From positions 1-64,000 of the forward strand of contig CAIRSA010000527.1 in NCBI GenBank assembly GCA_903881085.1: a stretch of 64,000 nucleotides of DNA. The letters run 5' to 3'. The notes below the pieces were generated by a model. The model searched no databases and was not told the origin of the DNA. It worked only from the letters and a program-made list of their open reading frames with translations. The translations under genes were made by a program, and so were the position numbers. Each line of letters begins with the position of its first letter. The first letter of the stretch is position 1. The stretch comes from an uncultured Acidobacteriia bacterium (GTDB lineage: Bacteria; Acidobacteriota; Terriglobia; Bryobacterales; Bryobacteraceae). Below, piece by piece: positions 8,887-18,098 of the stretch.

Positions 8887-10059
8887 TTACTCCCAATCGA
8901 TCGAATCCAGCTGATACGCCAACCGCCGCCGGTCCGCCGCCGATGGCACGAACGACTTCGAAGCGCGCAACTCAATCCGCACCGCCGACGCCGCATCCTC
9001 AGCCGTCACCGGCGCCCGCAAATCGAAAGCACCCGTCTGAATCCGCACTCCGCACGCCAGCCGCCCGTTCACAATCACTTCGAGTTTCTGCCCATCGAGT
9101 TGGCCCTGCGTCTCAGGCATCCGGCCGCGCAGCCGGATTCGGCCCCGGCCCGGCGGCAGCATGAAATGCGCCCGCTCCCCGGCCCACTTATCGCGATAAA
9201 CTCCCTGCGCATGCATAACCGTCTGATCGATCTTATACCGGCAAAGTTTCGAAAGAAGCGGCGCAAGACGTTCGCCGATTACCCTCGGCGTGTATCGCCG
9301 CACTGCCTCGCACCAGATTTTTTCGTAAGTATCCAGCCCATAAATTACATATCCAGGCGGAAAACGCAGGTGCCCGTGCCTGCGCAACAGCATCGCCAAT
9401 TCCGCAAATCGTTTCCCGCCGCCAACCGAGGTCTTCGCCTCGTCATGCTCGCGCAGGCAACCCAGCAGTTGCGGTGTGTAGGCCAGTCCAAAACGCTTCC
9501 CAAGACGAATCAGAACGTCCCAATCCATGCTCCAATGCAGGCTCTCGTCCAGATAACCGATCTGCTCCAGCGCCGAGCGCCGGAAGAAAACGCTCTGCTG
9601 CAGAATGTAATCGATCATGTATGTCAGCTTCCACAGATTGAACGGCTCAGTAAATGGAAACTCGCTTTTCACGTTCCCATCGACATCGATCTGATAACCG
9701 CCGCCGTAGATCGCACCTGCGTTGGGATGAGACTCAAACGCTTTCACCGCGGTCGAAACCGCACCGGGCAGCAGCGTGTCATCGGAATTCAGCCATGCCA
9801 CAATTTCGCCCCGCGCCAGCTGAAAGCCTTTGTTGATGGCGTGGGTCTGCCCACGGTCTTTCTCAGAGATGAACCGCAACCGCCCGCTGTACTCCTCCGC
9901 GATCGCCGCCGTTCCGTCCGTCGACGCCCCGTCCATCACAATGTATTCGATGTTCGGATAATCCTGCGACAGCACGCTCTCAATGGTCGCGCGAATAAAC
10001 CGGGCATGGTTATAAGAGGGAGTGACAATCGTCACCATCCTCGGCGCAATGTTAAACAT
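8887..10059 (-). CDS. Family 2 glycosyltransferase with C-terminal beta domain
   Basis: 390 residues. The N-terminal GT-A domain has VTIVTPSYNHARFI, the DGASTDGT sugar-nucleotide loop and NSDD (DXD-type metal site), followed by the WDVLIRL acceptor region. After about residue 290 a separate beta-rich domain follows, ending in RRLAYQLDSIDWE. A very similar ending closes the next gene upstream. The ATG at 10059 overlaps the upstream stop in an 8-base ATGTTTAA arrangement, so the two are coupled. It probably adds a sugar to a cell-surface polysaccharide; donor and acceptor are unknown. Confidence 0.9.
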   Translation of the reverse strand: MFNIAPRMVTIVTPSYNHARFIRATIESVLSQDYPNIEYIVMDGASTDGTAAIAEEYSGRLRFISEKDRGQTHAINKGFQLARGEIVAWLNSDDTLLPGAVSTAVKAFESHPNAGAIYGGGYQIDVDGNVKSEFPFTEPFNLWKLTYMIDYILQQSVFFRRSALEQIGYLDESLHWSMDWDVLIRLGKRFGLAYTPQLLGCLREHDEAKTSVGGGKRFAELAMLLRRHGHLRFPPGYVIYGLDTYEKIWCEAVRRYTPRVIGERLAPLLSKLCRYKIDQTVMHAQGVYRDKWAGERAHFMLPPGRGRIRLRGRMPETQGQLDGQKLEVIVNGRLACGVRIQTGAFDLRAPVTAEDAASAVRIELRASKSFVPSAADRRRLAYQLDSIDWE

Positions 10060-12397
10060 CGCCCGCGGCCACTTTCTTGCCGCTCTCAAAACGAATGGAA
10101 TCGATCACGCACGAAAGCTGGCGGTAGTCTCCGTTCGCCGCCGGGCGCCATGTTTTATCGCTTTGGATCGTCAGTTTCACCAACCTGCCGCGCGAGCCTG
10201 CCGGGCATGCAAGTTCGATGACGAAAGGGCCGCCATCGCGCAGCGTGTGCTTGCCCACGGTCTTGCCATCCAGTTTAACCGCCAGTTCCAGACCACCCTT
10301 GATCGGCGCCCAGTGCTTGCCCGCAATGCAGAGCATCTCGGCATCGCCACTCACCGCATAGTCTTCGGTATATTCGCCTGAGATCCAGCCATCTTCCCAG
10401 CGCTTGGTAAATTTGCCGCCGAAGCCGGTCATGCGCGCCCACTCATCCCAGTAACGTTTTAACTGGCCGGGATTGTAATAGGAACCGAGCAGCAGGCTCA
10501 GTCCATACGAGACCAGGCTTGGTTTCGAGCGGTCAAAAAACTGGTCTTTACGATCGAGCAGGTAACAGGCGTAACCATTCACCCATTCATACGGCACGTA
10601 GCCATAATGATCCCGAACTGTGCTGATGATCTCCATGTACACGGGACGCCTCATGGAAAGCGTCTTGTTGTCGCCGTACATTCGCGAGCAGGCCAGATAC
10701 TCGTCCACTTTCAGCACCGGATACTGTTTGGCGATGCGGATCCATAACTCGTAGTCCAGTGCAATGTGCATGGTGACGTTCATCATACCCGCATTCACAA
10801 AGGCCTCGCGCGTCATGAACGCCGCTGGCTGGCAGATGTAGCACTGCTTGCTCAGTTCCTGAAAATCGAATTTTTGCGTCGCATAGCGATCGATAATTTT
10901 GCCATCTTCGTGAACGTGGTAGGCCTCGCCGTAGATCATGCCCGCCGCCGGATTGGCCTGAAAATGCTTAACGGCGGTCTCTACCGCACCCGGCAGATAG
11001 TAATCGTCAGCGTTTAGGAAGGTGAACAGTTCGCCCCGCGTAGCATGGTATCCCTTGTTGATCGCATCGGACTGGCCGCGGTCTTTTTCCATGCAGTATC
11101 GCAGTTTATCGCGGTATTTATGAAGAATCTGGCCGGTTTCGTCAGTGGATCCGCCATCGATCACTACGTAGTCGATATGCGGATAGTCCTGGCTGAGCAC
11201 GCTCTGAATCGTCTCCTCCAGATACTTACCCTTGTTGAATGAAGGCGTGACAATGGCGACCGTGGGATGCTGAAAAACTTCCACCCGCTGCGGCTTCCGG
11301 TAAGCCGGACTCGTGATCCGCGCAAATGCCGCCCTGGTCTGTTCCACTGCCCGCGCCCATGAAAACTCCGCCGCGCGGGCACGCCCCGCCTCAACCAGCC
11401 GCAGGCACAGTTCGCGGTTATCCAAAGCCTTGGCGATTCCTTCGGCGATACTCGCCGGGTCCAATTCATTCACCGCAATGGCCGCATCGCGCGCCACTTC
11501 CGCGCAACTGCCGCTACCCGAAGTGATCACCGGCGTCCCGGCATGAAAGCCTTCCAGAATAGGGATCCCAAAACCTTCGAACTTGGTGGCGAACACCAGC
11601 GCCTGCGCGCCCCGGTACAGTTCCACAACCACCTTGCGGCTCTGGTATCCAGCAAAAATGACGTTCTTTTTCAGTCCGAGTCCAGCGGCCTCTTTGCGGA
11701 CCTTCGTTTCGCCGTCTCCAGGCGCGCCCGTCAGCACCAGCACAAGATTCGGATACTTGCCCTTAACCAGTATGCGCAGGGCCTTGAGAAGGTTCGAATG
11801 GTTCTTGTGCGGCCAGAAATTGGCAGGAAAATACAGATAGTCGGCAGGCAGGCCAAGCCCGCGAAATTCCGCCGAAGACCCGCCAGAAGCAGGCTGGCGA
11901 AACTCGTCGTCCACATCCAGGTATACCGCTTCGATCTTAGCCGGATCGGTTTCGTACTTATCGACGATCGTCTGCTTGGCGTGCGCCGAAAGCGTAAACA
12001 CCACATCGGCATTCTGGGCCGACGGGCGGTAGTTCTGTTTACGCCACTGCAGAACCGGCGCTTCGAAGAACTCCGGAAAGAATTCGTGCTGCACGTCCGG
12101 CATCATAATGGCCGAAGGAATATTCACCCGCAACGGCTCCAGCACCAGCAGCGGACAAAAGAACACATCGAATTTCGTCTGATCCAGCGCGCTTGCGATC
12201 GTCTGCTCAGCCGTTTCGTGCTTCAGCGGAACAAACGTTGCATTAGGCGCAAACTCCCGGCTATGCTCCACTTCGGATTCATGAACGAAGATCGTCAGTT
12301 CGTCGGCCGAAAGTCCACCCACCACGTTTCGGACGTAGTTCTCCAGGCCTCCGATTTTTCCTTTAAAATACTGCCTGAGATTGATTGCGATCTTCAT
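10052..12397 (-). CDS. Bifunctional glycosyltransferase: GT4-type plus GT2-type
   Basis: A 781-residue fusion. Residues 1 to about 365 are a GT-B enzyme of the GT4 class (IGGLENYVRNVV at the start, FANFW-type hinge, the E-x7-E motif in FEGFGIPILEG). Residues about 375-640 are a GT-A/GT2 domain (VAIVTPSFNKGKYL, DGGSTDET, NADDYYLPG). The last about 120 residues form a beta domain ending in RQLSCVIDSIRFE, matching the tail of the neighbouring GT2. Both catalytic domains keep their key motifs, so the chain may add two consecutive sugars. Together with the downstream GT2 and the divergent methyltransferase this forms a small surface-glycan locus. Confidence 0.9.
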   Translation of the reverse strand: MKIAINLRQYFKGKIGGLENYVRNVVGGLSADELTIFVHESEVEHSREFAPNATFVPLKHETAEQTIASALDQTKFDVFFCPLLVLEPLRVNIPSAIMMPDVQHEFFPEFFEAPVLQWRKQNYRPSAQNADVVFTLSAHAKQTIVDKYETDPAKIEAVYLDVDDEFRQPASGGSSAEFRGLGLPADYLYFPANFWPHKNHSNLLKALRILVKGKYPNLVLVLTGAPGDGETKVRKEAAGLGLKKNVIFAGYQSRKVVVELYRGAQALVFATKFEGFGIPILEGFHAGTPVITSGSGSCAEVARDAAIAVNELDPASIAEGIAKALDNRELCLRLVEAGRARAAEFSWARAVEQTRAAFARITSPAYRKPQRVEVFQHPTVAIVTPSFNKGKYLEETIQSVLSQDYPHIDYVVIDGGSTDETGQILHKYRDKLRYCMEKDRGQSDAINKGYHATRGELFTFLNADDYYLPGAVETAVKHFQANPAAGMIYGEAYHVHEDGKIIDRYATQKFDFQELSKQCYICQPAAFMTREAFVNAGMMNVTMHIALDYELWIRIAKQYPVLKVDEYLACSRMYGDNKTLSMRRPVYMEIISTVRDHYGYVPYEWVNGYACYLLDRKDQFFDRSKPSLVSYGLSLLLGSYYNPGQLKRYWDEWARMTGFGGKFTKRWEDGWISGEYTEDYAVSGDAEMLCIAGKHWAPIKGGLELAVKLDGKTVGKHTLRDGGPFVIELACPAGSRGRLVKLTIQSDKTWRPAANGDYRQLSCVIDSIRFESGKKVAAGDV

Positions 12398-12529
12398 GTG
12401 CGGACAACGCGCGCAATTTTGCTTACTACGGTTTCAAAGCAGTAGCGAATGTTAAAAGTAACATCTTCGCAGCCTTCTCCGCAATAGTTCAGGGCCTAGG
12501 CGTCTGTGTCAAAATACTAGAAGCCAACG

Positions 12530-13282
12530 ATGGATATTCTCACTGCATCGAAAGAATTCTACTGGTATCACTGCGTGGAATTGACTCCTGGCGTCGTTAC
12601 CGATGGCGACCATGACATGACGTCGCACTTGCCCGCCTTCCGCTTTCCTGAGCGCATGGATGGCTTGCAGGTTCTCGACATAGGCCGCGCCAGCGGCTTT
12701 TTCGCCTTTGAGTTCGAGCGCCGCGGAGCCGTGGTCACAGCGACCGAACTTCCTTCACTCATGGATTGGGATTTCGTTGGCGGGGATTGGGCGCGCGACC
12801 AGCGGCTGAAAGGGATTCCAGACATCGATGCGGCCAACCTGAAGTTTATCCATGGCGCCTTCGAGTTCGCCCGCCGTGCCCGCAGATCCAAAGTGATTGG
12901 CAAGCTCATCAAGGCTTACGATATTAGTCCCGAGGCCTTCGGCGGCCAGAAATTCGACCTCGTCTTCGCCGGCTCCCTCACTTCGCACTTGCGAGATCCG
13001 ATTCTTGCCATGGAGCGCATCTATGCAATGACCAGGCAGTACGCAGTGATCTCCGCTCCCGTTTTCGAATTGATGGAAGGTGACGAGCAGCCACTGATGA
13101 AGCTGGTGGGAACGTTCGATCATGACCGCCGAAGCTGGTGGAACGTCAATCAGCGTGGCTTGCAGGAGATGCTTTACTGCGCCGGCTTCCGCTCCGTCGA
13201 AACAGTAGGCTCGTTCCGCCTAAACAACATGCGGGACAAAAGCATCAGCATCCTTCATGTAGTGATGCATGCCTGGGTTTGA
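12530..13282 (+). CDS. SAM-dependent methyltransferase, CmoB-like fold
   Basis: 250 residues. Motif I is VLDIGRASGFFAFEFERRGA (a DIGxxxGFF variant of the SAM-binding loop), and the N-terminal stretch FYWYHCVELTPGVVT resembles the CmoB / DUF1698 tRNA wobble-uridine carboxymethyltransferase relatives. True CmoB is longer and sits with CmoA; here the neighbours are glycosyltransferases, so methylation of a sugar or of a glycan end is a better guess than tRNA modification. It is transcribed divergently from the GT4-GT2 gene across a 132-base gap. Confidence 0.8.
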   Translation: MDILTASKEFYWYHCVELTPGVVTDGDHDMTSHLPAFRFPERMDGLQVLDIGRASGFFAFEFERRGAVVTATELPSLMDWDFVGGDWARDQRLKGIPDIDAANLKFIHGAFEFARRARRSKVIGKLIKAYDISPEAFGGQKFDLVFAGSLTSHLRDPILAMERIYAMTRQYAVISAPVFELMEGDEQPLMKLVGTFDHDRRSWWNVNQRGLQEMLYCAGFRSVETVGSFRLNNMRDKSISILHVVMHAWV

Positions 13283-13336
13283 TAGGGCTGGGTTTGATAT
13301 GTTGAATATGTGCCCGCGCGGAGACTCGTGTCGAGG

Positions 13337-13358
13337 GCGTCCCGGCTTATCGGGACGC
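13337..13358. other. Hairpin between convergent genes
   Basis: An 8-bp perfect stem (GCGTCCCG with CGGGACGC) and a 6-nt loop between the ends of the methyltransferase and the Tudor-like gene. There is no T-run, so it is either a bidirectional attenuator or one member of a dispersed GCGTCCC palindrome family; compare 33303-33325. Confidence 0.45.
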
Positions 13359-13406
13359 GCGACTGAGCAAGAAAAGGGTAGAGGAAAGAAATTTCGCTTG
13401 GGGAGA

Positions 13407-13661
13407 TTATTCCGCAACCGAAGCGACAACTGCGGTGGCAGCCGCAACTTTCGGCTTGCGAGGAGAACGCCGTTTTTCTACCGGAGGCGTGCGGTCACTC
13501 TTCTTCAGATTCGCCAAAACGATGGTGATGACGAACTTCTTTTCGCCATGATCGTCAAACTTGATGACAATATGTTCTTCGGTGCAAGAGAGCACGCTAC
13601 CCAACCCAAACTTGGGATGTTCGACCTGTGCGCCTTGGGCAAATGCCGATTTAGCCGCCAT
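13407..13661 (-). CDS. Small Tudor-like domain protein (UvrD/PcrA C-terminal type)
   Basis: 84 residues. The core GAQVEHPKFGLGSVLS...IVIKFDDHGEKKF...LANLKK matches the Tudor-like RNA-polymerase-binding domain at the C-terminus of UvrD/PcrA helicases, here as a stand-alone protein with a basic, Ala/Val-rich tail (KRRSPRKPK). Such isolated domains are common in Acidobacteria. It may contact RNA polymerase or repair proteins; this is inference from the fold only. It is divergent from aroDE. Confidence 0.75.
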   Translation of the reverse strand: MAAKSAFAQGAQVEHPKFGLGSVLSCTEEHIVIKFDDHGEKKFVITIVLANLKKSDRTPPVEKRRSPRKPKVAAATAVVASVAE

Positions 13662-13779
13662 AAAATACCTCTAATACTAAGATAACAAATTCTTTAAGAA
13701 ATGTCGAATCGCCTCTCGCCCAACCCCGCCCTGCAACGGACTGCCCGACAGTGTTATTCTAAAACTCCGCATCCTGTCT

Positions 13780-15282
13780 ATGCCCGCGCGAACAAACTTA
13801 CCCAAGATATGCATCGCCCTAGGCTTTGCTGAACCGGAGCAGTTGCTGGAACACGCCCGCCACGAAGTGGAGAGCGGTGAATACTTCCTCGAATTCCGCC
13901 TCGACTACCTGCCCAATCCAGCATTGGGCGCCGGTGTCATTCGCGACTTCCTGGCCGAGCATCCTGACGCCACGGTTCTGGCCACATGCCGCCGCCACCA
14001 GAACCAGGGCAAGTACAACGGCAGCATCGAAGAACAGATCCGTATTCTCGAGTTAGCCGTCGACGCCGGCGCGAAAGCTGTTGACGTCGAAATCGAAAGT
14101 GCCGAAAGCGCCGCCGCCCGGCTCGACAAACTGCAAAGCCGCTCCCAGCTCATCATCTCCTATCACAACTACGAAGCCACGCCGTCGGTGGAACACATCC
14201 ACCGACGCATGATGAAGATCAGCGCCGCCGCCTATAAGATCGTCACCACCGCCCGCAAGCCCAGCGACAACCAGCGCATTCTCGCCCTGGCCAGAACCCA
14301 CAGCCGCGATTCCCTGATCGTGCTCGCCATGGGTGAAATCGGCTTTCCCACGCGCGTACTCTCGCCAGCCTTTGGCGGCATCTACACCTATGCTGCGCCC
14401 AATGCCGCCGAAGGCACCGCCGCTGGCCAGGTGAGCGCGCGCCAGTTGCGAAATCTCTACCGCATCGATAAGTTTTCAAAAGCCGCTAAGATCTACGGCG
14501 TAATCGCCGATCCAGTGCGCCACTCCATCTCGCCTGCAGTTCATAACCGAGCCTTTCAGGCCCGCCGCATCGATTCGGTCTATTTGCCGTTTCTGGTTCA
14601 TCCGCCGCAATTGAAAGATTTCCTGGTGCTCGCCGACAAACTGCCCATCGCCGGCTTCAGCGTAACGATTCCCCACAAGCAGAAGCTCCTGCGTTACCTC
14701 GATACCATTGACCCGCTCACGCGCCGCATCGGAGCCGTAAACACCGTCTGGAAGAAGGCCGGCAAATGGCGCGGCACAAATACCGATGCCGCCGGCGTCA
14801 CCGTCCCGCTGGCCAAGAAATTGAAACTGGCGAAATCTACCGTGCTGCTCGTCGGCAACGGCGGAGCCGCCCGAGGAGCCGCCTTCGCACTCACTGAAGC
14901 CGGCGCAAAGCTTTCGATCGTAGGCCGCAACCCCGACCGCGTGCGCGCTCTGGCAAAAATCTGCGGCGCTGAACCGGTGATGAAAGACCAGCTCGAAGGG
15001 CGCAACTGGGATGCCCTGGTTCATGCCACGCCGCTCGGCATGTTCCCCCACGTGAACGAGTGTTTCTTCGATGGCCACATCCCAGCCGACCTGGTTTTCG
15101 ACATGGTCTACAATCCGCTCGAAACCCAGTTGGTTCAGCGGGCGCTGGATCAGAAAAAGACCATCGTACCCGGAATCCAGATGTTCCTCGAACAAGCCGC
15201 CGCACAGTTCGAACTCTGGACAGGCGAAGCCGCACCCCGCTCCGTAATGGAAAAAGCAGCCATGGAAGCCCTCGGCCACTAG
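13780..15282 (+). CDS. aroDE: Bifunctional 3-dehydroquinate dehydratase / shikimate dehydrogenase
   Basis: 500 residues catalysing steps three and four of the shikimate pathway in one chain. The N-terminal type I dehydroquinase keeps the base His (SYHNYEA) and the Schiff-base Lys (AAYKIVTTAR). The C-terminal AroE part keeps the shikimate-binding SxS (RHSISPAVHN), the catalytic Lys (SVTIPHKQ), the Asp of NTDAAG and the NADP loop GNGGAARGAA. The fused arrangement is known from plants, chlamydiae and several Acidobacteria/Planctomycetes. It is a single gene, divergent from the Tudor-like protein. Confidence 0.95.
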   Translation: MPARTNLPKICIALGFAEPEQLLEHARHEVESGEYFLEFRLDYLPNPALGAGVIRDFLAEHPDATVLATCRRHQNQGKYNGSIEEQIRILELAVDAGAKAVDVEIESAESAAARLDKLQSRSQLIISYHNYEATPSVEHIHRRMMKISAAAYKIVTTARKPSDNQRILALARTHSRDSLIVLAMGEIGFPTRVLSPAFGGIYTYAAPNAAEGTAAGQVSARQLRNLYRIDKFSKAAKIYGVIADPVRHSISPAVHNRAFQARRIDSVYLPFLVHPPQLKDFLVLADKLPIAGFSVTIPHKQKLLRYLDTIDPLTRRIGAVNTVWKKAGKWRGTNTDAAGVTVPLAKKLKLAKSTVLLVGNGGAARGAAFALTEAGAKLSIVGRNPDRVRALAKICGAEPVMKDQLEGRNWDALVHATPLGMFPHVNECFFDGHIPADLVFDMVYNPLETQLVQRALDQKKTIVPGIQMFLEQAAAQFELWTGEAAPRSVMEKAAMEALGH

Positions 15283-15780
15283 CGATGTAGGGCCGAATGG
15301 CAATCCAATGCCACTCGTTTTTCGCAGTTAGATCTCAATGGTCTCTTTACCTGCTAACGCATCCTTGTTGGTTAGTCAGGTCAGTCTTTAATACTTTGCA
15401 GGAATTGAATAGCCTCCCTTGAATAAGTGTTCAGTGTCTTATCCGTGTCCATCCGTGTGGATCCGTGGCCAAATTCCTTAAGCATTACAGGGGGGAAAGA
15501 CTTCACAAAGAATTCGCCACGGATCCGCTCGGATTGACACGGATTGAACTGAGAATGTCACTTGGATACTTCGGCTCATGGTATCCGCCAGGTTATAGCA
15601 CGCGACCAACCCAAAACGAGTGGTCTTTAATCAACAATCAGCCCAAGCCGGCGAAACATCTTCACCCAACAATGCAAAAACCCCATAGGCAGGCCATTTC
15701 GCCTACCCTTTCAACCCATCCCCCAGCCTCCCGGCGTGGTGCTTCCGCGCCACCCCGCCATTCCAGCTACAATAAGCTCC
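15283..15780. other. Intergenic stretch of about 500 bases with repeats only
   Basis: No credible gene. Right after aroDE (15288-15317) is a short palindromic motif containing GGCCGAATGGCA, seen again at 22795-22806. The middle holds the large inverted repeat described separately. The remainder shows no ORF with coding character and no RNA gene I can identify. Confidence 0.6.
15430..15555. repeat. Large inverted repeat, GTGTCCATCCGTG family, solo copy
   Basis: Left arm about 15430-15476 contains three closely related words (ATCCGTGTCC, ATCCGTGTGG, ATCCGTGGCC). The right arm about 15511-15555 is its imperfect reverse complement, with a loop of about 35 bases. The second copy of this family at 36254-36356 lies against the start of a GxxExxY gene. 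Here no such gene is adjacent. Confidence 0.75.
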
Positions 15781-15972
15781 ATGAGCCGAACCATCTCCCG
15801 CCGCCAGCTTGCCACGGCCTTTGCCGCCGCAGTGCCCGCCGCGGCCCAACAGGCCTCAACTCCAGCAACCGAACTTGAGAAGGCCATGGAGACCATGCGC
15901 GCCAACTCGCAGAAGCTCGCAGCGATAACCGTCCCCATCGACACAGAGCCCGCATTCGTCTTCAAACCCTGA
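15781..15972 (+). CDS. Tiny Tat-signal protein with an AtzG/GatC-like tail, ahead of the amidase
   Basis: 63 residues. The N-terminus MSRTISRRQLATAFAAAVPAAA looks like a twin-arginine or Sec export signal. The remainder ends NSQKLAAI...IDTEPAFVFKP, which resembles the end of AtzG (DUF4089), a GatC-like small partner of the AtzE amidase that typically ends EPAPVFRP. The next gene, 9 bases downstream, is an amidase-signature enzyme, which fits a partner role. The export signal on such a small subunit is unusual, because the amidase has none. The resemblance is short, so treat the family call as tentative. Confidence 0.6.
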   Translation: MSRTISRRQLATAFAAAVPAAAQQASTPATELEKAMETMRANSQKLAAITVPIDTEPAFVFKP

Positions 15973-15981
15973 GGCAAACCC

Positions 15982-17412
15982 ATGGCAGCCGCGATCCCAG
16001 ACGAATATTTCTTCCTCACCATCCCCGAACTCAACAAGAAATGGCGCGCCAAAGAATTCAGCGCCCTCGAACTCACTACCGCCTGGTGCGATCGCTTGGA
16101 AAAACTCGGCCCCCGCTACAACGCGCTCGCCGTCACCATGCGCACCTCTGCCCTGAAGAAAGCCAAGCGCGCCGATGACGACCGCAAGCGCGACCGCCTG
16201 CGCGGCCCACTGCAAGCCATCCCCTTCGGCGCCAAGGATCTGCTCGCCGCCGCGGGCGAACCGACAACATGGGGCGCGCGCCCCTTCGCCGGACAGGTCT
16301 TCGACTTCGACGCCACCGCCCTGCAGAAACTCGACAAAGCCGGCGCAATCCTCACCGGAAAGCTCTCGATGGTGGAACTGGCTGGAGGCGGAGGCTACCG
16401 CTACGCAGCCGCATCGCTGCAAGGCCCGGGACTAAATCCGTGGGACCGCACGCGCTGGTCCGGCGGTTCGTCGAGCGGATCCGGCTCAGCCGTCGCCGCC
16501 GGCCTTGCCGCCTTCGCCCTTGGCTCGGAAACTCGCGGTTCTATAATCTCGCCATCGGCCTTCTGCGGCGTCACCGGCCTGCGCCCCACTTACGGGCTTG
16601 TCAGCCGCCACGGCGCCATGGCACTCTCCTGGACGCTCGACAAAATCGGCGTCCTCGCCCGCTCCGCCGATGATTGCGGCATCGTCCTGCAAGCCATCGC
16701 CGACGCCGACAACCAGGACCCCGGTTCAGCAGGCAAAAGCTTTTACTACGCTCCGCAGTACACGCGCAAAGCCAGCGAGATCCGCGTCGGCTTCTCGCCC
16801 ATCGATTTCAGCGAAACCGCCGAAGAATCCACACGTGCCGATTTCCTCAAAGCGTTGGACGTCTTCCGCGCCATGGGCGTGAAGATGGTGGAAACAAAAC
16901 TCCCCGATCACCCCTACACGCTGATCGCATCGACCATCATCGCCGCCGAAGGCGCATCGGCCTTCGAAGAGATCATTCGCAATGGCCGCGTCGACCAACT
17001 GGCCGACCAAAAGCAGATCGCCGGCCTCAAGGCAGGTCTCGAAATCCCCGCCCGCGATTACCTCAAAGCCATGCGCCTTCGCCGCATTATCCAGGAGTCC
17101 ATGGCCAAGTTATTCTCGGATATTGACGTGCTGCTCGCCCCCAGCGCATTTCGCGTCGCACCCAAACTCTCAGCGGCACTCGATCAGGCGCCTCCCGGTT
17201 CGGACGTACACGCCCGGCGAGGCATGCTCGATCTGGTCGCCGCCGGAAATCTCGCCGGCCTGCCCGCGCTCTCCCTGCCGTGCGGACTTCCCGCAGGCCT
17301 GCCCATAGGCCTTTCACTGGTCAGCCGCCCGTTCACCGAAAATCTCATCCTCGCCTTGGGCACGGAGTTTCAGAAGCAGACGGACTGGCATCGCCGTCGG
17401 CCGCCCGCGTAA
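15982..17412 (+). CDS. Amidase-signature family hydrolase
   Basis: 476 residues with the complete Ser-cisSer-Lys machinery: Lys85 (FGAKDLL), the Gly/Ser loop WSGGSSSGSGSAVAAG (about 159-174) and the nucleophile region around Ser188 (ETRGSIISPSAFCGVTGLRPTYG). The family hydrolyses amides and includes GatA, AtzE and fatty-acid amide hydrolases. It lacks an obvious signal peptide. The AtzG-like small gene directly upstream suggests an AtzE-like two-subunit enzyme rather than GatA, since no gatB or gatC is nearby. The substrate is unknown. The next gene starts five bases after its stop. Confidence 0.92.
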   Translation: MAAAIPDEYFFLTIPELNKKWRAKEFSALELTTAWCDRLEKLGPRYNALAVTMRTSALKKAKRADDDRKRDRLRGPLQAIPFGAKDLLAAAGEPTTWGARPFAGQVFDFDATALQKLDKAGAILTGKLSMVELAGGGGYRYAAASLQGPGLNPWDRTRWSGGSSSGSGSAVAAGLAAFALGSETRGSIISPSAFCGVTGLRPTYGLVSRHGAMALSWTLDKIGVLARSADDCGIVLQAIADADNQDPGSAGKSFYYAPQYTRKASEIRVGFSPIDFSETAEESTRADFLKALDVFRAMGVKMVETKLPDHPYTLIASTIIAAEGASAFEEIIRNGRVDQLADQKQIAGLKAGLEIPARDYLKAMRLRRIIQESMAKLFSDIDVLLAPSAFRVAPKLSAALDQAPPGSDVHARRGMLDLVAAGNLAGLPALSLPCGLPAGLPIGLSLVSRPFTENLILALGTEFQKQTDWHRRRPPA

Positions 17413-17417
17413 ACGCC

Positions 17418-17966
17418 ATGCAGCCCATCCCAGCCACCTTGCAGGCCACCCTGCTGGCCTTGGTCCTGACCGCAGCTGTCTTCGACTATCTCTACCGCCG
17501 CATTCCCAACTGGTTAGTCGTTACAGGCTTCATCCTGGGCCTTGCCTTGCGAACAATCATCGAAGGGTGGCAGGGGCTGGCCACAGCCGCCCAAGGCTTC
17601 GGCCTGGCCTTCCTTGTCTATCTGATTTTTTACGCGCTTCGCGCCATGGGCGCAGGCGATGTAAAATTAATGGCTGCGGTAGGCGCGATCTCCGGCCCCA
17701 CGAACTGGTTCTCCATCTTCCTGCTGACTTCGGTTACAGGTGGCATTCTTGCGATAGGACTGCTTCTATTGCGTGGCGGATTGGCCCGCGCAATCGCCAA
17801 CGTAACCGTTATCATCGGTGAACTTTCCCATGGTCGCGCCCCGCATCGCGCGGAACCAGCCCTTGACGTCGGAAGCCGGACGGCTGTAACATTGCCTCAC
17901 GGTATTACAATAGCGATAGGGACAGTTTTGTTCCTACTCCTTCTCCGCTTGCAGCCTGACAAGTGA
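17418..17966 (+). CDS. Prepilin peptidase, A24 family (CpaA/TadV-like)
   Basis: A 182-residue, multi-pass membrane protein. It has both aspartate motifs of A24 aspartyl proteases: the first Asp in VFDYLYRRIPNW and the second in GAGDVKLMA. There is no N-terminal methyltransferase domain, so it is the short CpaA/TadV type that trims prepilins. No pilin or tad gene is nearby. The start at 17418 follows the amidase stop by five bases, so it is probably in the same transcript, with no evident functional link. Confidence 0.85.
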   Translation: MQPIPATLQATLLALVLTAAVFDYLYRRIPNWLVVTGFILGLALRTIIEGWQGLATAAQGFGLAFLVYLIFYALRAMGAGDVKLMAAVGAISGPTNWFSIFLLTSVTGGILAIGLLLLRGGLARAIANVTVIIGELSHGRAPHRAEPALDVGSRTAVTLPHGITIAIGTVLFLLLLRLQPDK

Positions 17967-18098
17967 GAGTTTAGAAACGTTGCAACGAACCAGGAGAGAT
18001 CTATCTCAGCCAGTGCCCAGCTATCGGCCGCACGCTCGAAAAAGGACGCCCGGGGAATTCCTCCCGGTCCCAGCCCGGACCGCGATCCTACATTAGCG

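Noticed and set aside
8845-10221. 458-codon plus-strand frame opposite the GT2 gene
   Set aside because: Low-complexity mirror reading; the minus strand is a recognisable glycosyltransferase.
15430-15555. Repeated ATCCGTG words as a CRISPR array
   Set aside because: The units are adjacent and arranged as an inverted repeat with no unique spacers and no cas genes.
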